This document shows, one piece after another, positions 35,740-45,258 of a stretch of DNA of 64,000 nt. Every line of letters begins with the position of its first letter. The first letter of the stretch is position 1. A program made the translations under genes and the position numbers. The stretch spans positions 1 through 64,000 of the forward strand of contig WNDS01000001.1 in the NCBI GenBank assembly GCA_009912235.1, given 5' to 3'. This DNA is from Stenotrophomonas maltophilia (GTDB lineage Bacteria > Pseudomonadota > Gammaproteobacteria > Xanthomonadales > Xanthomonadaceae). A model generated the notes under the pieces. That model saw nothing but the letters and a program-made list of their open reading frames with translations, was not told the DNA's origin and made no database searches.

Positions 35740-35761
35740 ACGGGGGCTGCGTGGCCCCCGT
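35740..35761. terminator. Bidirectional terminator between the OmpA-like gene and tssA
   Basis: ACGGGGGC (35740-35747) pairs with GCCCCCGT (35754-35761) around a 6-nt loop. It lies in the 54-nt gap between convergent genes and can end both transcripts. The T-run is weak on both sides. Confidence 0.75.
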
Positions 35762-35778
35762 CGTTCTGCGCGAGGGCC

Positions 35779-36849
35779 TTAGTCTTCCGGCCCGATATCC
35801 AGCATCTCTTCCATCTGCTCGAGCGTGCCGTGGTCCTTGATGACCCGCTTGAGCCAGACGTGCAGGGGCATTTCACCCCAGCGTGCGGCCTTCTCGGCCA
35901 GATAGGCCACCGGGCTGTGCGGCTCGGTGCGGCGGAAGAACTCCGCTACCTGGCGCAACTGCTGCAGTGCTTCCTTGCGTGTGCCCGGGGCCCCGCCCGG
36001 GCCGCGCGGGGCAACCGGCGCGACGGTCTCCAGCGGCGAGGGCGCCGATGCGAAGACATCACCGCCGGCCTCGCCCTCGAGGTCACCGGTTTCACCATCG
36101 AGCAGCACGCCGGCATCGCGGGCGAAACGCTGTACGGTACGCTGCAGGTACTCAAGCTGCTCGCGCACCGCGCTGAAGCTGGGGCCGTCCAGGCCGAGTC
36201 GGTTGTCCACTGCGCCCTGCAGTTCAACCAGGGCCTGGCTGCAGTCGGGAAGTTCGTCGGCCAGCTGCCGGTAGAACGTGTGCTGCGTATCGCGCCGGGC
36301 CGCGTCCAGCACGTCCAGGCCGGGGCGGCCGTCATCTTCGGCGTTGCCATTTGCACGTGCGTGCGCATGCTCGAAATCGGCCAGCGTGAAGCGCCCCTGC
36401 GGCGCTACCACGATCGGCACGTTGCGCAGCCATTGCAGCGAATTGGTCAGCAGCCAGCTGAGGTTGCCGATGCGTTCTTCATGGTCGCCATCGGGTGCCT
36501 GCGGGTGCACCTGGTCCCAGTAGCGTTCGCACAGCCCGGCCGTGACCCGGAAGCCGGTGGCCAGGCCCTTGAAACCCTCGATCTGGGCGGCAGCCTCACT
36601 GAGCCAGCCGGCCACGCGCAGGTCCTTGGTGCGTGCCTGCAGCAGGTCGCTGCTGTCGCGCAGCACGCTGCTCCAGTCGGCATATTTGATATCCGTCTGC
36701 CACGCCCCCTGGTCCAGGGTCGTGTCGTCCGCACGACGGTTTTCGATGATCCGGTCGAATTCAGCCGAGAACGACAGGTCTTCACCGGTCGGGGAGTCAT
36801 CCGAAATCGGGGCCAGCAGGGCTTCCTGATCCAGCATGGCAAGTCTCAT
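35779..36849 (-). CDS. tssA: T6SS baseplate/cap protein TssA
   Basis: 356 aa. TssA organises baseplate assembly and sheath polymerisation. The ImpA N-terminal domain is clear (LLAPISDDSPTGEDLSFSAE, DWSSVLRDSSDLLQARTKDL, AAQIEGFKGLATGF). The C-terminal helix region contains PHSPVAYLAEKAARWGEMPL, typical of shorter TssA forms. The ATG at 36849 (MRLAMLDQEALL) has AAGGA 9 nt upstream, so the longer upstream frame is not used. It is transcribed leftward from the region shared with vgrG2. Confidence 0.94.
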   Translation of the reverse strand: MRLAMLDQEALLAPISDDSPTGEDLSFSAEFDRIIENRRADDTTLDQGAWQTDIKYADWSSVLRDSSDLLQARTKDLRVAGWLSEAAAQIEGFKGLATGFRVTAGLCERYWDQVHPQAPDGDHEERIGNLSWLLTNSLQWLRNVPIVVAPQGRFTLADFEHAHARANGNAEDDGRPGLDVLDAARRDTQHTFYRQLADELPDCSQALVELQGAVDNRLGLDGPSFSAVREQLEYLQRTVQRFARDAGVLLDGETGDLEGEAGGDVFASAPSPLETVAPVAPRGPGGAPGTRKEALQQLRQVAEFFRRTEPHSPVAYLAEKAARWGEMPLHVWLKRVIKDHGTLEQMEEMLDIGPED

Positions 36850-37063
36850 TGGGAACTGTCCTTCGATTCTAGCGTGCGGCCGTGAAGGCGACGGCGCTTT
36901 GTCCACGCGGGGTTAACACCGTCACGTCGGATTATGTGACCGACGGCTCACTTGATTAACTGAATGCGCGACGTGATTTTGACGCCGCGCCCCTTCTGAT
37001 AAATTGGCGCACTGGATACCGACGCACTGCGGCCGCAGCCGCGTCTCTTTTTCTGGAATTGGC

Positions 37064-39832
37064 ATGGATCAGCTGAATAATGTGATGGCGCAACTGGCCG
37101 GGCTCGGTGATGCCCAGCGCCTTTACCGCCTGGAATCGCAGGATGTGCAGGGATGCACGGTCGAACGCTGGCGCGGGCACGATGGCCTGGGCACACATGC
37201 GGTGACCGACGTCGACCTGTTGTCCACGCACGGGGACATCGATCTGCGCGCGCTGCCGGGCACCCGTGCCACGCTGGTGACGCGGACCGCCGACGGCGGG
37301 CAATGGGAACGCAGTGGCCTGGTGGCCGACGCGCACCGCCTGGGCAGTGATGGCGGGCTGGTGCGCTACCGGCTGCAGCTGGTGTCGTGGACGTGGTGGC
37401 TGCAGCACGCCCGGCACAGCCGCGTTTTCCAGGAGCAGGACACGCGCGCGATCATCGATGCGGTGCTGGGTGGCCATGCGGACATCGCCAGTTGGCGTTG
37501 GGCCGACAGCTTTGCTTCCTTCCTGGGCGACCGGGTGCGCAGCTACTGCGTGCAGTACCGCGAGAGCGACCTGGAGTTCGTGCAGCGGCTGCTGGCCGAA
37601 GAGGGGCTGGGCTGGCGCCTGTATGCCGACGCTCAGGCAGCCTGCGGCAACGGCATGGAGATTTTCGATGACAGCCTGGGGCTGCCGGAAGAGGCGGCCA
37701 GCGCAGGCGCCGGCGTACGTTTCCACCGCAGCGATGCCACCGAAAGCTCGGACAGCATCCAGGCCATCGGCCGCCAGCGTCGTTTGTCCAGCACCTCGGT
37801 GAGCCTGCAGAGCGATGATTACCGCAGCGTGTGCGTGGTGGGTGCGCAGCTGCCGGTCGATGGCGGCGGCGACCAGTCGCCCCGCGAGGATTACGACGCG
37901 GTGGGCGCCTATGCCTTCGCCAACAGTGCGGCGGCGGACCGGCAGACGCGCCTGCACGCGCAGGCCCACGAGGCGCACAGCCGTGGCTGGCAGGGGCACG
38001 GAACCGTGCGGGGCCTGCAGTCCGGCACGTGGCTGCGCTTGCAGCAGGCACCGGCTGCGACGCCGCCCGAACTGCTGCTGGTGAGCATCGACCATGCGGG
38101 CATCAACAACCTGCCGACCGATCTGCGGCGCACGCTGGACGACGCCTTGGGCCTGGCGCCCTGCACCGATGCCGATGCAATGCTGTGGCAGCAGGCCGAA
38201 GCGACCGGTTACGGCAACAGCTTCCACACCGTCGACCGCAGCGTGCCCTGGCGCCCGCAGCGGATGGATGGGCGCGGCGCGCGGCTGAACCCGCGCCCGA
38301 TCGCACCTGGTTACCAGGCTGCTGCAGTGGTGTCGGGCAAGGGTGGTGCGGGCGCCGACCTGCACGCCGACAGCCTGGGCCGGATACGCGTGCGTTTGCA
38401 TTTCCAGCAGGACGGGGACAGCGCCTGGTTGCGCGTGGCGCAGCGGTATGCCGGTCCGGGCGTGGGCAGCCAGTTCCTGCCGCGCATCGGCCAGGAAGTG
38501 CTGGTGGGTTTCCTGGAAGGCGATATCGATCGCCCGGTGGTGCTGGGCGCCCTGTACAACGGTCGCGGCGAAGCCGGTGTGGCGCCTACGCCGGGAGGGA
38601 CGGCCGCCGACAGTGATGCCTCGCCCTACGGGCAGGCCGGTGACGCGCGTGCCAGTGCGCAGGCTAACCTCAGCGGGGGACGGGCCCCGGCGCGGCACGC
38701 CGCGGGTGCCGGTGAGGACGCGCACCGCCACGGCGGCGCGCTGTGGGGCGTGCGCTCGCGCGAATGGAACGGCGGGGAAGGCAGCAACCACCTGCTGTTC
38801 GACGATTCGGACCAGCAGCTGCGCGCGCAGCTGGCCAGCAGCCAGCAGGCCTCGCAGCTGACGCTGGGCCACCTGCGGCACCAGGCGGACAACTACGTGG
38901 GCAGCCTGCGCGGCACCGGCTTCGAGCTGCGCAGCGATGCGTGGGGCGTGATGCGTGCGACGGCGGGCAGCTGGCTGACGGCCTATGGCCGCCGCGGCCC
39001 GTCACCGGCAGGCGAGGCGGTGCAGCCGGCGGCGCTGCTCACCCAGCTGCAGACACTGGGCGAGCGCTTCAGCCAAGCTGCGCGTACCCACCAGACCAGC
39101 CCGCTGGCGCTGCAGGACGGCGCCGGCGCGATGGGCCGCTCGCGGCAGGTGCCCGACCGCGCGCCGGTGCCGGCGCTGCACGCCATCGTGGCGACAACCG
39201 TGGTCGGTGGCGACTTTGCCGGTGCACGCGATCAGGCGCTGGAGCACCGTGCCGACAGTGGCCAGGAGCGCGTGCCGCACAGTGGTGATCCGGTGCTGGG
39301 GCTGGCCGCGCCGCAGGGCGTCGTGCAGGTGGGCGGGCAGGCACTGCACTGGAGCGCTGGCGAGGGGCTGATGCTGGCCAGCGGGCAGCACAGCGATGCC
39401 AGCGTGATGGGCCGTGCCCGCCTGCATGCCGGGCAGGCGCTGGAGGTGCTGGCGGCAGTGGTGGAGAACGGCGCGGCGGCGGCAACGGCGCTCAGCGCGG
39501 TGGCCGGCAGCGGCGAGCTCGACATCCGCGCGCAGGTCGATGCGATCCAGATCCAGGCCCGGCAGGCGCTGCGTGCCGCCAGCGGGCAGGCGGCGCTGGA
39601 GGTGGCGGCCAGCAAGGCCGTGCACATCGCCACCGCCGGTGGCGCCAGCGTGACCCTGGCCGGCGGCCAGATCATCATCAACGCACCGGGCACGATCACG
39701 GTGCACGCGCAGCGCAAATCGTTCGTCGGCCCCGCCCAGCGTGATTACCCGCTGCCACAGGTGCCACGCAGCAGCTGCAGGAGCTGCATCCTCGATGCCA
39801 TGCGCCAGGGTACGCCGGGGGTGCTGGTCTGA
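37064..39832 (+). CDS. vgrG: VgrG2 spike protein (TssI) with DUF2345 extension
   Basis: 922 aa. The start at 37064 gives MDQLNNVMAQLAGLGDAQRL, parallel to VgrG1; an upstream extension of 20 residues is not VgrG-like. The gp27-like part contains ESDLEFVQRLLAEEGLGWRL; the gp5-like part contains RIRVRLHFQQDG, FLPRIGQEVLVGFLEGDIDR. The DUF2345 needle lies at about 600-900. The very end is a short Cys-containing tail (SSCRSCILDAMRQG) that differs from VgrG1 and may select cargo. It opens the second effector module with DUF4123, DUF3304 and Tle1 genes behind it. Confidence 0.95.
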   Translation: MDQLNNVMAQLAGLGDAQRLYRLESQDVQGCTVERWRGHDGLGTHAVTDVDLLSTHGDIDLRALPGTRATLVTRTADGGQWERSGLVADAHRLGSDGGLVRYRLQLVSWTWWLQHARHSRVFQEQDTRAIIDAVLGGHADIASWRWADSFASFLGDRVRSYCVQYRESDLEFVQRLLAEEGLGWRLYADAQAACGNGMEIFDDSLGLPEEAASAGAGVRFHRSDATESSDSIQAIGRQRRLSSTSVSLQSDDYRSVCVVGAQLPVDGGGDQSPREDYDAVGAYAFANSAAADRQTRLHAQAHEAHSRGWQGHGTVRGLQSGTWLRLQQAPAATPPELLLVSIDHAGINNLPTDLRRTLDDALGLAPCTDADAMLWQQAEATGYGNSFHTVDRSVPWRPQRMDGRGARLNPRPIAPGYQAAAVVSGKGGAGADLHADSLGRIRVRLHFQQDGDSAWLRVAQRYAGPGVGSQFLPRIGQEVLVGFLEGDIDRPVVLGALYNGRGEAGVAPTPGGTAADSDASPYGQAGDARASAQANLSGGRAPARHAAGAGEDAHRHGGALWGVRSREWNGGEGSNHLLFDDSDQQLRAQLASSQQASQLTLGHLRHQADNYVGSLRGTGFELRSDAWGVMRATAGSWLTAYGRRGPSPAGEAVQPAALLTQLQTLGERFSQAARTHQTSPLALQDGAGAMGRSRQVPDRAPVPALHAIVATTVVGGDFAGARDQALEHRADSGQERVPHSGDPVLGLAAPQGVVQVGGQALHWSAGEGLMLASGQHSDASVMGRARLHAGQALEVLAAVVENGAAAATALSAVAGSGELDIRAQVDAIQIQARQALRAASGQAALEVAASKAVHIATAGGASVTLAGGQIIINAPGTITVHAQRKSFVGPAQRDYPLPQVPRSSCRSCILDAMRQGTPGVLV

Positions 39833-40731
39833 TGCCGCGCTATGCCGTCATCGACAGCGCACAACGGCCGCATTTCGACGAACGGTTGTCGCGGCTGGGG
39901 GCGCGTTGCTGCTCGTTGTTCGAGGGCCATGCCGAAGCCAGCCTGGGCGACATCGCGGCGCTGCTGGTGGCCTACCCCGAAACCGGCACCGATGTGTCGC
40001 CGACGCTGGCGGTGGAGATCGCGCAGCTGGCCACAGACAGGCCGGCGGTCAGCCTTTACTGGAGTGCGCTGGACCTGCAGGCGCTTGCGCGGCATTTCCG
40101 TGCGTTCCACTTGGCCCGGGTACCGGAAAGGGGAGGCAGCGAGATGCTCCTGCGCTGGTACGACACCCGCATTCTTCCCGCCTTGATGGACGTGTTCACG
40201 CCGGCACAACGCGCGGCGTTGCTGCAGGGCATCCAGTGCGGGCAGTACTACGACCGTTTCGGCGATCTGCACGAACTGGCCTGGACCGGCCTGCCCGACG
40301 GTGAGCTGCCTGCGCTGCCACCGCTGCAGCTGGACCCGGCGCAGTACCAGGCGCTGCTTGAGGCGTGCGAGCCGGACGTGGTCATCGCCCAGTTGCGGCG
40401 GGTGATTCCCGATGAGATGCGCCGGCTGGAGCGCCGGGTGCTGTATTCCTTCGTCAGCGCAGCCGTGCAGGACACGCTGGCGCATGGCGTGCAGCAGACC
40501 GACGACCACGTGCAGTATGCGCTGCTGGCGCTGTACACCTCCGGCGGCTTCCGGTCGCATCCGGCGGTGGTGCAGCGCATGGCACGGCACCGCGATGCCC
40601 ATGAACAGCCTTTTTCGGACTGGGTGATCGACCTGCCCGAGGACATCTGGTTGAGTGGTACGCCGCTGTGGGAAGGCGATGTCGCCCACACGCCAGCGCC
40701 GCCGCCTGCTGAAGCGGGAGAATGGCGATGA
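39832..40731 (+). CDS. DUF4123 effector adaptor for the Tle1 module
   Basis: 299 aa. The ATG overlaps the vgrG2 stop. The DUF4123 hallmark is GGSEMLLRWYDTRILPALMD (about residues 102-121), followed by FTPAQRAALLQGIQ. The C-terminal half (about 180-290) is a helical extension ending in an acidic, proline-rich tail. It probably loads the Tle1 phospholipase on VgrG2. It is only distantly similar to the 16279 adaptor, as expected for a different cargo. Confidence 0.85.
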   Translation: MPRYAVIDSAQRPHFDERLSRLGARCCSLFEGHAEASLGDIAALLVAYPETGTDVSPTLAVEIAQLATDRPAVSLYWSALDLQALARHFRAFHLARVPERGGSEMLLRWYDTRILPALMDVFTPAQRAALLQGIQCGQYYDRFGDLHELAWTGLPDGELPALPPLQLDPAQYQALLEACEPDVVIAQLRRVIPDEMRRLERRVLYSFVSAAVQDTLAHGVQQTDDHVQYALLALYTSGGFRSHPAVVQRMARHRDAHEQPFSDWVIDLPEDIWLSGTPLWEGDVAHTPAPPPAEAGEWR

Positions 40732-40746
40732 GGCGGCAGATGGGGG

Positions 40747-41211
40747 GTGCTGTGCTGTGTTAGCATCCTGGTCGGGATGCTGCCGGGCTGCCAGGCACAG
40801 GAACGCAGCACTTCAACCGGCGTGGTGGGCTACAACCATACCGACAGCCCGATCTACGAATTCACGCTCAACCAGGGCAGCGGCGGCTCGGTCGATGCGC
40901 ACAGCGGCGGGGGCTCGATGGTGTGCTGCATCGTCATTCCCGCGGTCTGGCGCCCGGGCCTGGAGGTGAACGTGCGCCGGAGCCATGACCTGGAGGCCTA
41001 CCAGCAGCGTACGGTGCCGGTGCCGGCCTACGACGGGAGGGCTGGGCATATGGCGGTGCATTTCCTGCGCAGCGGGGAAGTAAGCGTGATTGTCAGCCAC
41101 CTGTACCTGGGCCACCCCGACTACCCCCTGGCAGGACCCGAAGCGGGCCTGCGCCCGGGCGAGGACCCCGTGCGCCAGGATCTGCTGGGCGCAAGGAAGG
41201 TGGCACCATGA
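40747..41211 (+). CDS. DUF3304-type lipoprotein 1, probable Tle1 immunity protein
   Basis: 154 aa from GTG 40747. A lipobox (GMLPGC) directs it to the periplasmic face, where a phospholipase would attack. The mature part (GVVGYNHTDSPIYEFTLN, GGGSMVCCIVIP, YLGHPDYPL) is nearly identical to the next gene. The true start is more likely ATG 40728, which overlaps the upstream stop and supplies the positive residues MRRQMG. That requires one G fewer in the run at 40742-40747, so this copy may carry a frameshift in its signal sequence. The DUF3304 label is from memory. Confidence 0.75.
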   Translation: MLCCVSILVGMLPGCQAQERSTSTGVVGYNHTDSPIYEFTLNQGSGGSVDAHSGGGSMVCCIVIPAVWRPGLEVNVRRSHDLEAYQQRTVPVPAYDGRAGHMAVHFLRSGEVSVIVSHLYLGHPDYPLAGPEAGLRPGEDPVRQDLLGARKVAP

Positions 41212-41278
41212 ACGTTGTCAGCACACGATCGCTGCGGTTACGGGCCGACGGCATCATGAGAAGGATCCGGGAGGAACC

Positions 41279-41764
41279 ATGCGTCTGAAGAAGATCGGCC
41301 TGCTGGGCCTGTTCGGCATCCTGCTGGGGGTGCTGCCTGGCTGCCAGGCGCAGGAACGCAGCAGGTCCGCCGGGGTGGTGGGCTACAACCACACCGACAG
41401 CCCCATCTACGAATTCACGCTCAACCAGCAAAGTGGTGGCTCGGTCGATGCGCACAGCGGTGGGGGTTCGATGGTGTGCTGCATCGTCATTCCCGCGGCC
41501 TGGCGCCCTGGCCTGGAAGTGAACGTGCGCTGGAGCCATGACCTGAAGACCTACCAGCAGCGTACGGTGCCGGTGCCGGCGTACGACGGGAAGGGCGATC
41601 ACATGGCGGTACATTTCCTTCGCAACGGGGAAGTGAGGGTGTACGTCAGCCACTTGTACCTGGGCCATCCCGATTACCCCCTGACGGGACCGGAGGCGGG
41701 CCTGCGCGCAGGCGAGAACCCGGTGCGCCAGGATCTGCTGGATGCGAAGAAGGAGGCACCATGA
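41279..41764 (+). CDS. DUF3304-type lipoprotein 2, probable Tle1 immunity protein
   Basis: 161 aa. ATG 41279 has GGGAGGA just upstream. The signal sequence (MRLKKIGLLGLFGILLGVLP) ends in a lipobox with Cys. It is a recent tandem duplicate of the gene before it, with most differences in single residues. The stop overlaps the tle1 ATG (ATGA). Periplasmic lipoproteins placed beside Tle effectors commonly neutralise them; the pairing here is inference from neighbourhood. Confidence 0.85.
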   Translation: MRLKKIGLLGLFGILLGVLPGCQAQERSRSAGVVGYNHTDSPIYEFTLNQQSGGSVDAHSGGGSMVCCIVIPAAWRPGLEVNVRWSHDLKTYQQRTVPVPAYDGKGDHMAVHFLRNGEVRVYVSHLYLGHPDYPLTGPEAGLRAGENPVRQDLLDAKKEAP

Positions 41765-43673
41765 CTGCTGTCAGCACACGACCGCTGCCGATGCCGGCCG
41801 ACGGCCTCCGGCGCCTCAGCGGTGCCGAAGCACAGCGCCGGGCCGCTGCACTGGCCTGCCTGCGCAGCCCGGGCTCGGAATGCCAGGGCCAGGTCCACGT
41901 GAACATCTTCTTCGACGGTACGGGCAACAACCGGTTGTGGCCGGGAACCTATGTGCACGGGAAGACCCGCAGCACGCAGGGCCAGCTTGCGCGCAATGGC
42001 CGCAGCAACGTGGCGCGCCTGTTCGATGCCCGCCTGGATGAAGTGCAGAACGGCTTTTTCAATTTCTACGTCCCAGGGGTCGGAACGCCGTTTGCCGACG
42101 TCGGCGATACCAGCCAGGAAGGTGACACGCTGGGTGCGGCGGCGGCCAAGTACGGTGCGCACCGCATCCACTGGGCCATTCTGCGCATCATCAACGCGGT
42201 GCATGTCTACCTGACATCGGCCGCGCTGCTGTCCGATGATGAGATCAATGCGCTGGTGGCGACGATGAGCCGCACCCGCCTGCTGGAAGGGCCGTTGCGC
42301 CGCGCGATGACGCAGTCCATTGCCTCCCGCCTGGAAAACGTGGTGAAGCAGCACCAGCGCAGGGTGACATCCGTGCACGTCTCGGTGTTCGGTTTTTCCC
42401 GTGGTTCGGCGCAGGCGCGTGCCTTCGTGCACCGGTTGTACGAGGTGGCCGAGGTGTGGGGCAGCGGATGTGGCTACAACATTGCCGGCATTCCGCCGCA
42501 GCTGAATTTCATGGGGGTGTACGACACGGTGGCCTCGGTTGGCATCGCCGGCATGAGCCGGGTGTTCAAGGGCAAGCTGGACTGGGCCGCCGGCGAGATG
42601 ATGAGCATCCACCCGGAGGTGAAGCAGTGCGTGCACTTCGCCGCGCTGCACGAGCAGCGCATCAACTTCCCGCTGGATCTTGCCAGTGGCGGGCGCGAAA
42701 GCCTGTACCCGGGCATGCACTCGGATGTCGGCGGCGGGTACTCCCCCGGGGGGGGGCAGGGCAAGGATTTCGTGGGCGGCAAGGCCGATGGCACGGCCAA
42801 GCTGTCGCAGATCACGCTCATCGACATGCACCATGAGGCGATCAAGGCCGGCGTGCTGCTGAAAACGATCGAGGAACTCCGCACCCAGGCCATTCCGGCG
42901 ATGCACTTCGGCTGCCACCCGGACCTGGTAAGGGATTACAACGCTTGGCTGGCCGGGCACGGGGTCAGTACGGGCGGCCATGCCGAGCAGATCCGCGCCC
43001 ACTGCCGGCAGTACGTGGCGTGGAAAGGGCAGCGCTACCAGCCGGGCGGCGAGAACCTGCAACAGCAGCCGTTCTACCGGCAGGCCGATGGCGAGGACAA
43101 GGACGATCTCAACAACGCGCAGCGTGACTTTGGCCGCCTGGTGGACAACCTTGGGCAGGGGCGCAGGGACATGGCCGCCCACCGCACACAGATGGCGCAG
43201 GCCCAGCAGCGGATGGAGGAAGGGCGCAGGACCGGGCGGCCGGTCTTCGAGCCGGCCGCGCGCGCCTCGCAGCCGGCGTACGACTACGCGCGGATTCCCG
43301 CCGAGACCAGCACGCTGCTCGATCTGGTGCTGGACAAGGCGCCGGTGCCGGCCGCCAGTGCGGTGCTGTTCGACAACTACGCCCATGATTCGCTGGCCGG
43401 TTTCTACATGAGCCGCTGGACCGAACTGAACATCCCGACCCTGAGCACCTATGGCTACCTGCGCTACCGGGAGGTGTTCAACGTGGCCGGCATCGCGCCG
43501 CAGGTGTGCCAGGACCCGGCCGCCCTGCCGCCGGCCAACATTCCCACCATCGGCGGGGCCTTCCAGCAGCTGGGGCGGCGATGGGGCGCTGAGGCGGCCG
43601 GGCAGCGCGCGCGGCAGGGCCATGCCGTCTACACTACGCGCCGCGGTACATCTGCCGCGCTGTCGTTCCGTGA
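41761..43673 (+). pseudogene. tle1: Tle1-type phospholipase effector (DUF2235), frameshifted near the end
   Basis: The DUF2235 alpha/beta-hydrolase fold is clear: HVNIFFDGTGNNRLW near residue 45, the GxSxG nucleophile elbow VFGFSRGSAQARAF (Ser about 213), GVYDTVASVG (about 252) and GMHSDVGGGY (about 317-326) with acid/His candidates. There is no signal peptide, as expected for T6SS cargo. Tle1 enzymes hydrolyse phospholipids of rival cells. At about 43630 the frame appears to lose one base. The alternative reading HYAPRYICRAVVP ends in a TGA at 43671-43673 that overlaps the next gene's GTG. As written, translation continues to 43878 over the next gene. The catalytic core is unaffected, so activity might survive. 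Confidence 0.82.
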
Positions 43674-44449
43674 GTACCGTGCGCCGCCTGTTGCTGTTGT
43701 TGCCCTGCCTGCTGCTGGCCGCCTGTGCCAGCACTCCGCCGCCACCGGCGCACTCCGACGCCCTGTGGCGGCTGATCCAGCGCGATTGCCTGGCCGCCAG
43801 CGGGCCGCAGGGGTCCTGCCTGGCGGTGGACGCCTCACCGCAGCGGCGCGATGTGCTGGTCAAGGACCTGCATGGTGACTACCAGTTCCTGCTGATGCCG
43901 ATGGACCGGGTGAGCGGCATCGAGAGCCCGCTGCCGTACCGGCCGGGGGCACCCAACTACTTCGCCGCTGCCTGGCAGGCGCGTGACTGCACCGAGCAGG
44001 CGCTGGGCCAGCCGCTGCCGCGCAACGTGGCCAGTCTGTCGCTGAACTCGCCGCAGGGCCGCTCGCAGCACCAGCTGCACATCCATATCGACTGCCTGCG
44101 CGCCGACGTGCTGCAGGCGCTGGACGCACAGGCGGCAGCGCTGGGGCCGCAGTGGCGCCCGCTGGCCCATCCGCTGCGGGGCCATGTCTACCAGGCGCGC
44201 ACGCTGCAGGGCGAGCAGCTGCGTGCCAATCCGCTGAACCTGCTGGCGCAGGAACTGGCCGGTAATGATGTCGGCCAGTGGAGCCTGGTGGTGGCCGGCC
44301 GCGAGGATGTGCAGGGCCAGCCCGGTTTCGTGCTGCTGGCCACGCGCGTGGACGCGGCCACCGGTAACGAGGCCAGTGGCGAGGAACTGCAGGACCGCGC
44401 CTGCGCCGTGCTGACCGGTGCCGGTCAGGCGCTGGAGCGCATGCGCTGA
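43670..44449 (+). CDS. cdh: CDP-diacylglycerol pyrophosphatase
   Basis: 259 aa from GTG 43670. Cdh hydrolyses CDP-diacylglycerol to CMP and phosphatidate. A lipoprotein signal (RRLLLLLPCLLLAACAS) is present. The family motifs VSGIESPLPYRPGAPNYF and AWQAR, and HIHIDCL with the HxH nucleotide-hydrolase core, are visible; the size fits E. coli Cdh (about 250 aa). The start overlaps the proposed tle1 stop (GTGA), so it may be co-transcribed with the phospholipase module. It could also be an ordinary housekeeping gene at the island edge. Confidence 0.88.
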   Translation: MSTVRRLLLLLPCLLLAACASTPPPPAHSDALWRLIQRDCLAASGPQGSCLAVDASPQRRDVLVKDLHGDYQFLLMPMDRVSGIESPLPYRPGAPNYFAAAWQARDCTEQALGQPLPRNVASLSLNSPQGRSQHQLHIHIDCLRADVLQALDAQAAALGPQWRPLAHPLRGHVYQARTLQGEQLRANPLNLLAQELAGNDVGQWSLVVAGREDVQGQPGFVLLATRVDAATGNEASGEELQDRACAVLTGAGQALERMR

Positions 44450-45042
44450 TCCTGGCTGGCCGGGTGCTGCTGCCAGGCCGGCGCGGTCAGTGCGTACAAC
44501 CAGCGATCGTGCCAGCCGCGGCTGTCGCGGTGGTGGTCGCGCAGGATCGCCTCGTGGTGGTAACCGCTGGCCAGCAACGCCTCCACCAGCGCCGCTTGCG
44601 CGGTGTCCGAGAGCAGCATTACCACCCGGCGCAGCCCGACCTGCTGGAACAGGAAACCGTTCAATGCCAGCAGCGCCGACGCCAGGTGCGTAGTCGGCGC
44701 CAGGGCGGCCTCGCACGCCCAGTGTAGTTCCGCGCGGTGTGCCTGCGTGCACTGCAGCTGCACGCTGGACAGCCCGAGCAGCGTGCCACCGGCATCGAAG
44801 GCGCCCAGCAGCAGGGTGTCACCGGCGTGCTGCAGCCGCGAGCGCTGAACGGTGGGCAGGAAACGGTATTCGGCATTGGCATCGTAGGGTTGCCGGGTGC
44901 GTTTCAGGGCGTGTTCGTAGAGCGCACGCCAGGCCGGCAGATCGCTGCGCTGCAAGGGGCGCAGCAGGGTGGAGGCATGCCGCAGCTGCAGCAGGTGGTT
45001 GCCCAACACGGGGCGCAATGACGGGGACGCGATCGAACTCAT
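44425..45042 (-). CDS. GNAT-family N-acetyltransferase
   Basis: 205 aa from ATG 45042. Typical GNAT patterns are LRPLQRSDLPAWRALYEHAL near the start, GLSSVQLQCTQAHRAELHWA and LNGFLFQQVGLRRVVMLLSD. The substrate is unknown. It converges on cdh, overlapping its end by 25 nt. An upstream ATG (45066) and a longer frame to 45147 exist, but the conserved domain begins inside MSSIASPSLRP. The ribosome-binding site is weak. Confidence 0.8.
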   Translation of the reverse strand: MSSIASPSLRPVLGNHLLQLRHASTLLRPLQRSDLPAWRALYEHALKRTRQPYDANAEYRFLPTVQRSRLQHAGDTLLLGAFDAGGTLLGLSSVQLQCTQAHRAELHWACEAALAPTTHLASALLALNGFLFQQVGLRRVVMLLSDTAQAALVEALLASGYHHEAILRDHHRDSRGWHDRWLYALTAPAWQQHPASQDQRMRSSA

Positions 45043-45258
45043 GCAGTCACGATGCGGGCGTGGCATTGGCTGCAGCAATCGAATTCCTTGCAATTTCGTG
45101 AGGCGCGTCAATGGCTGGCTTAGGCGGTTCAAACATGAGCGCCTCACGTCAGATCATTTCCGTTTGTATCCAGCGTTCAGGAAACTGCAGCGCACCGGGG
45201 GTTCCGGCCGTGTGCTTCACCGGCCGACCCCGGACCACCCCACGTTTCCAGGTACTCC

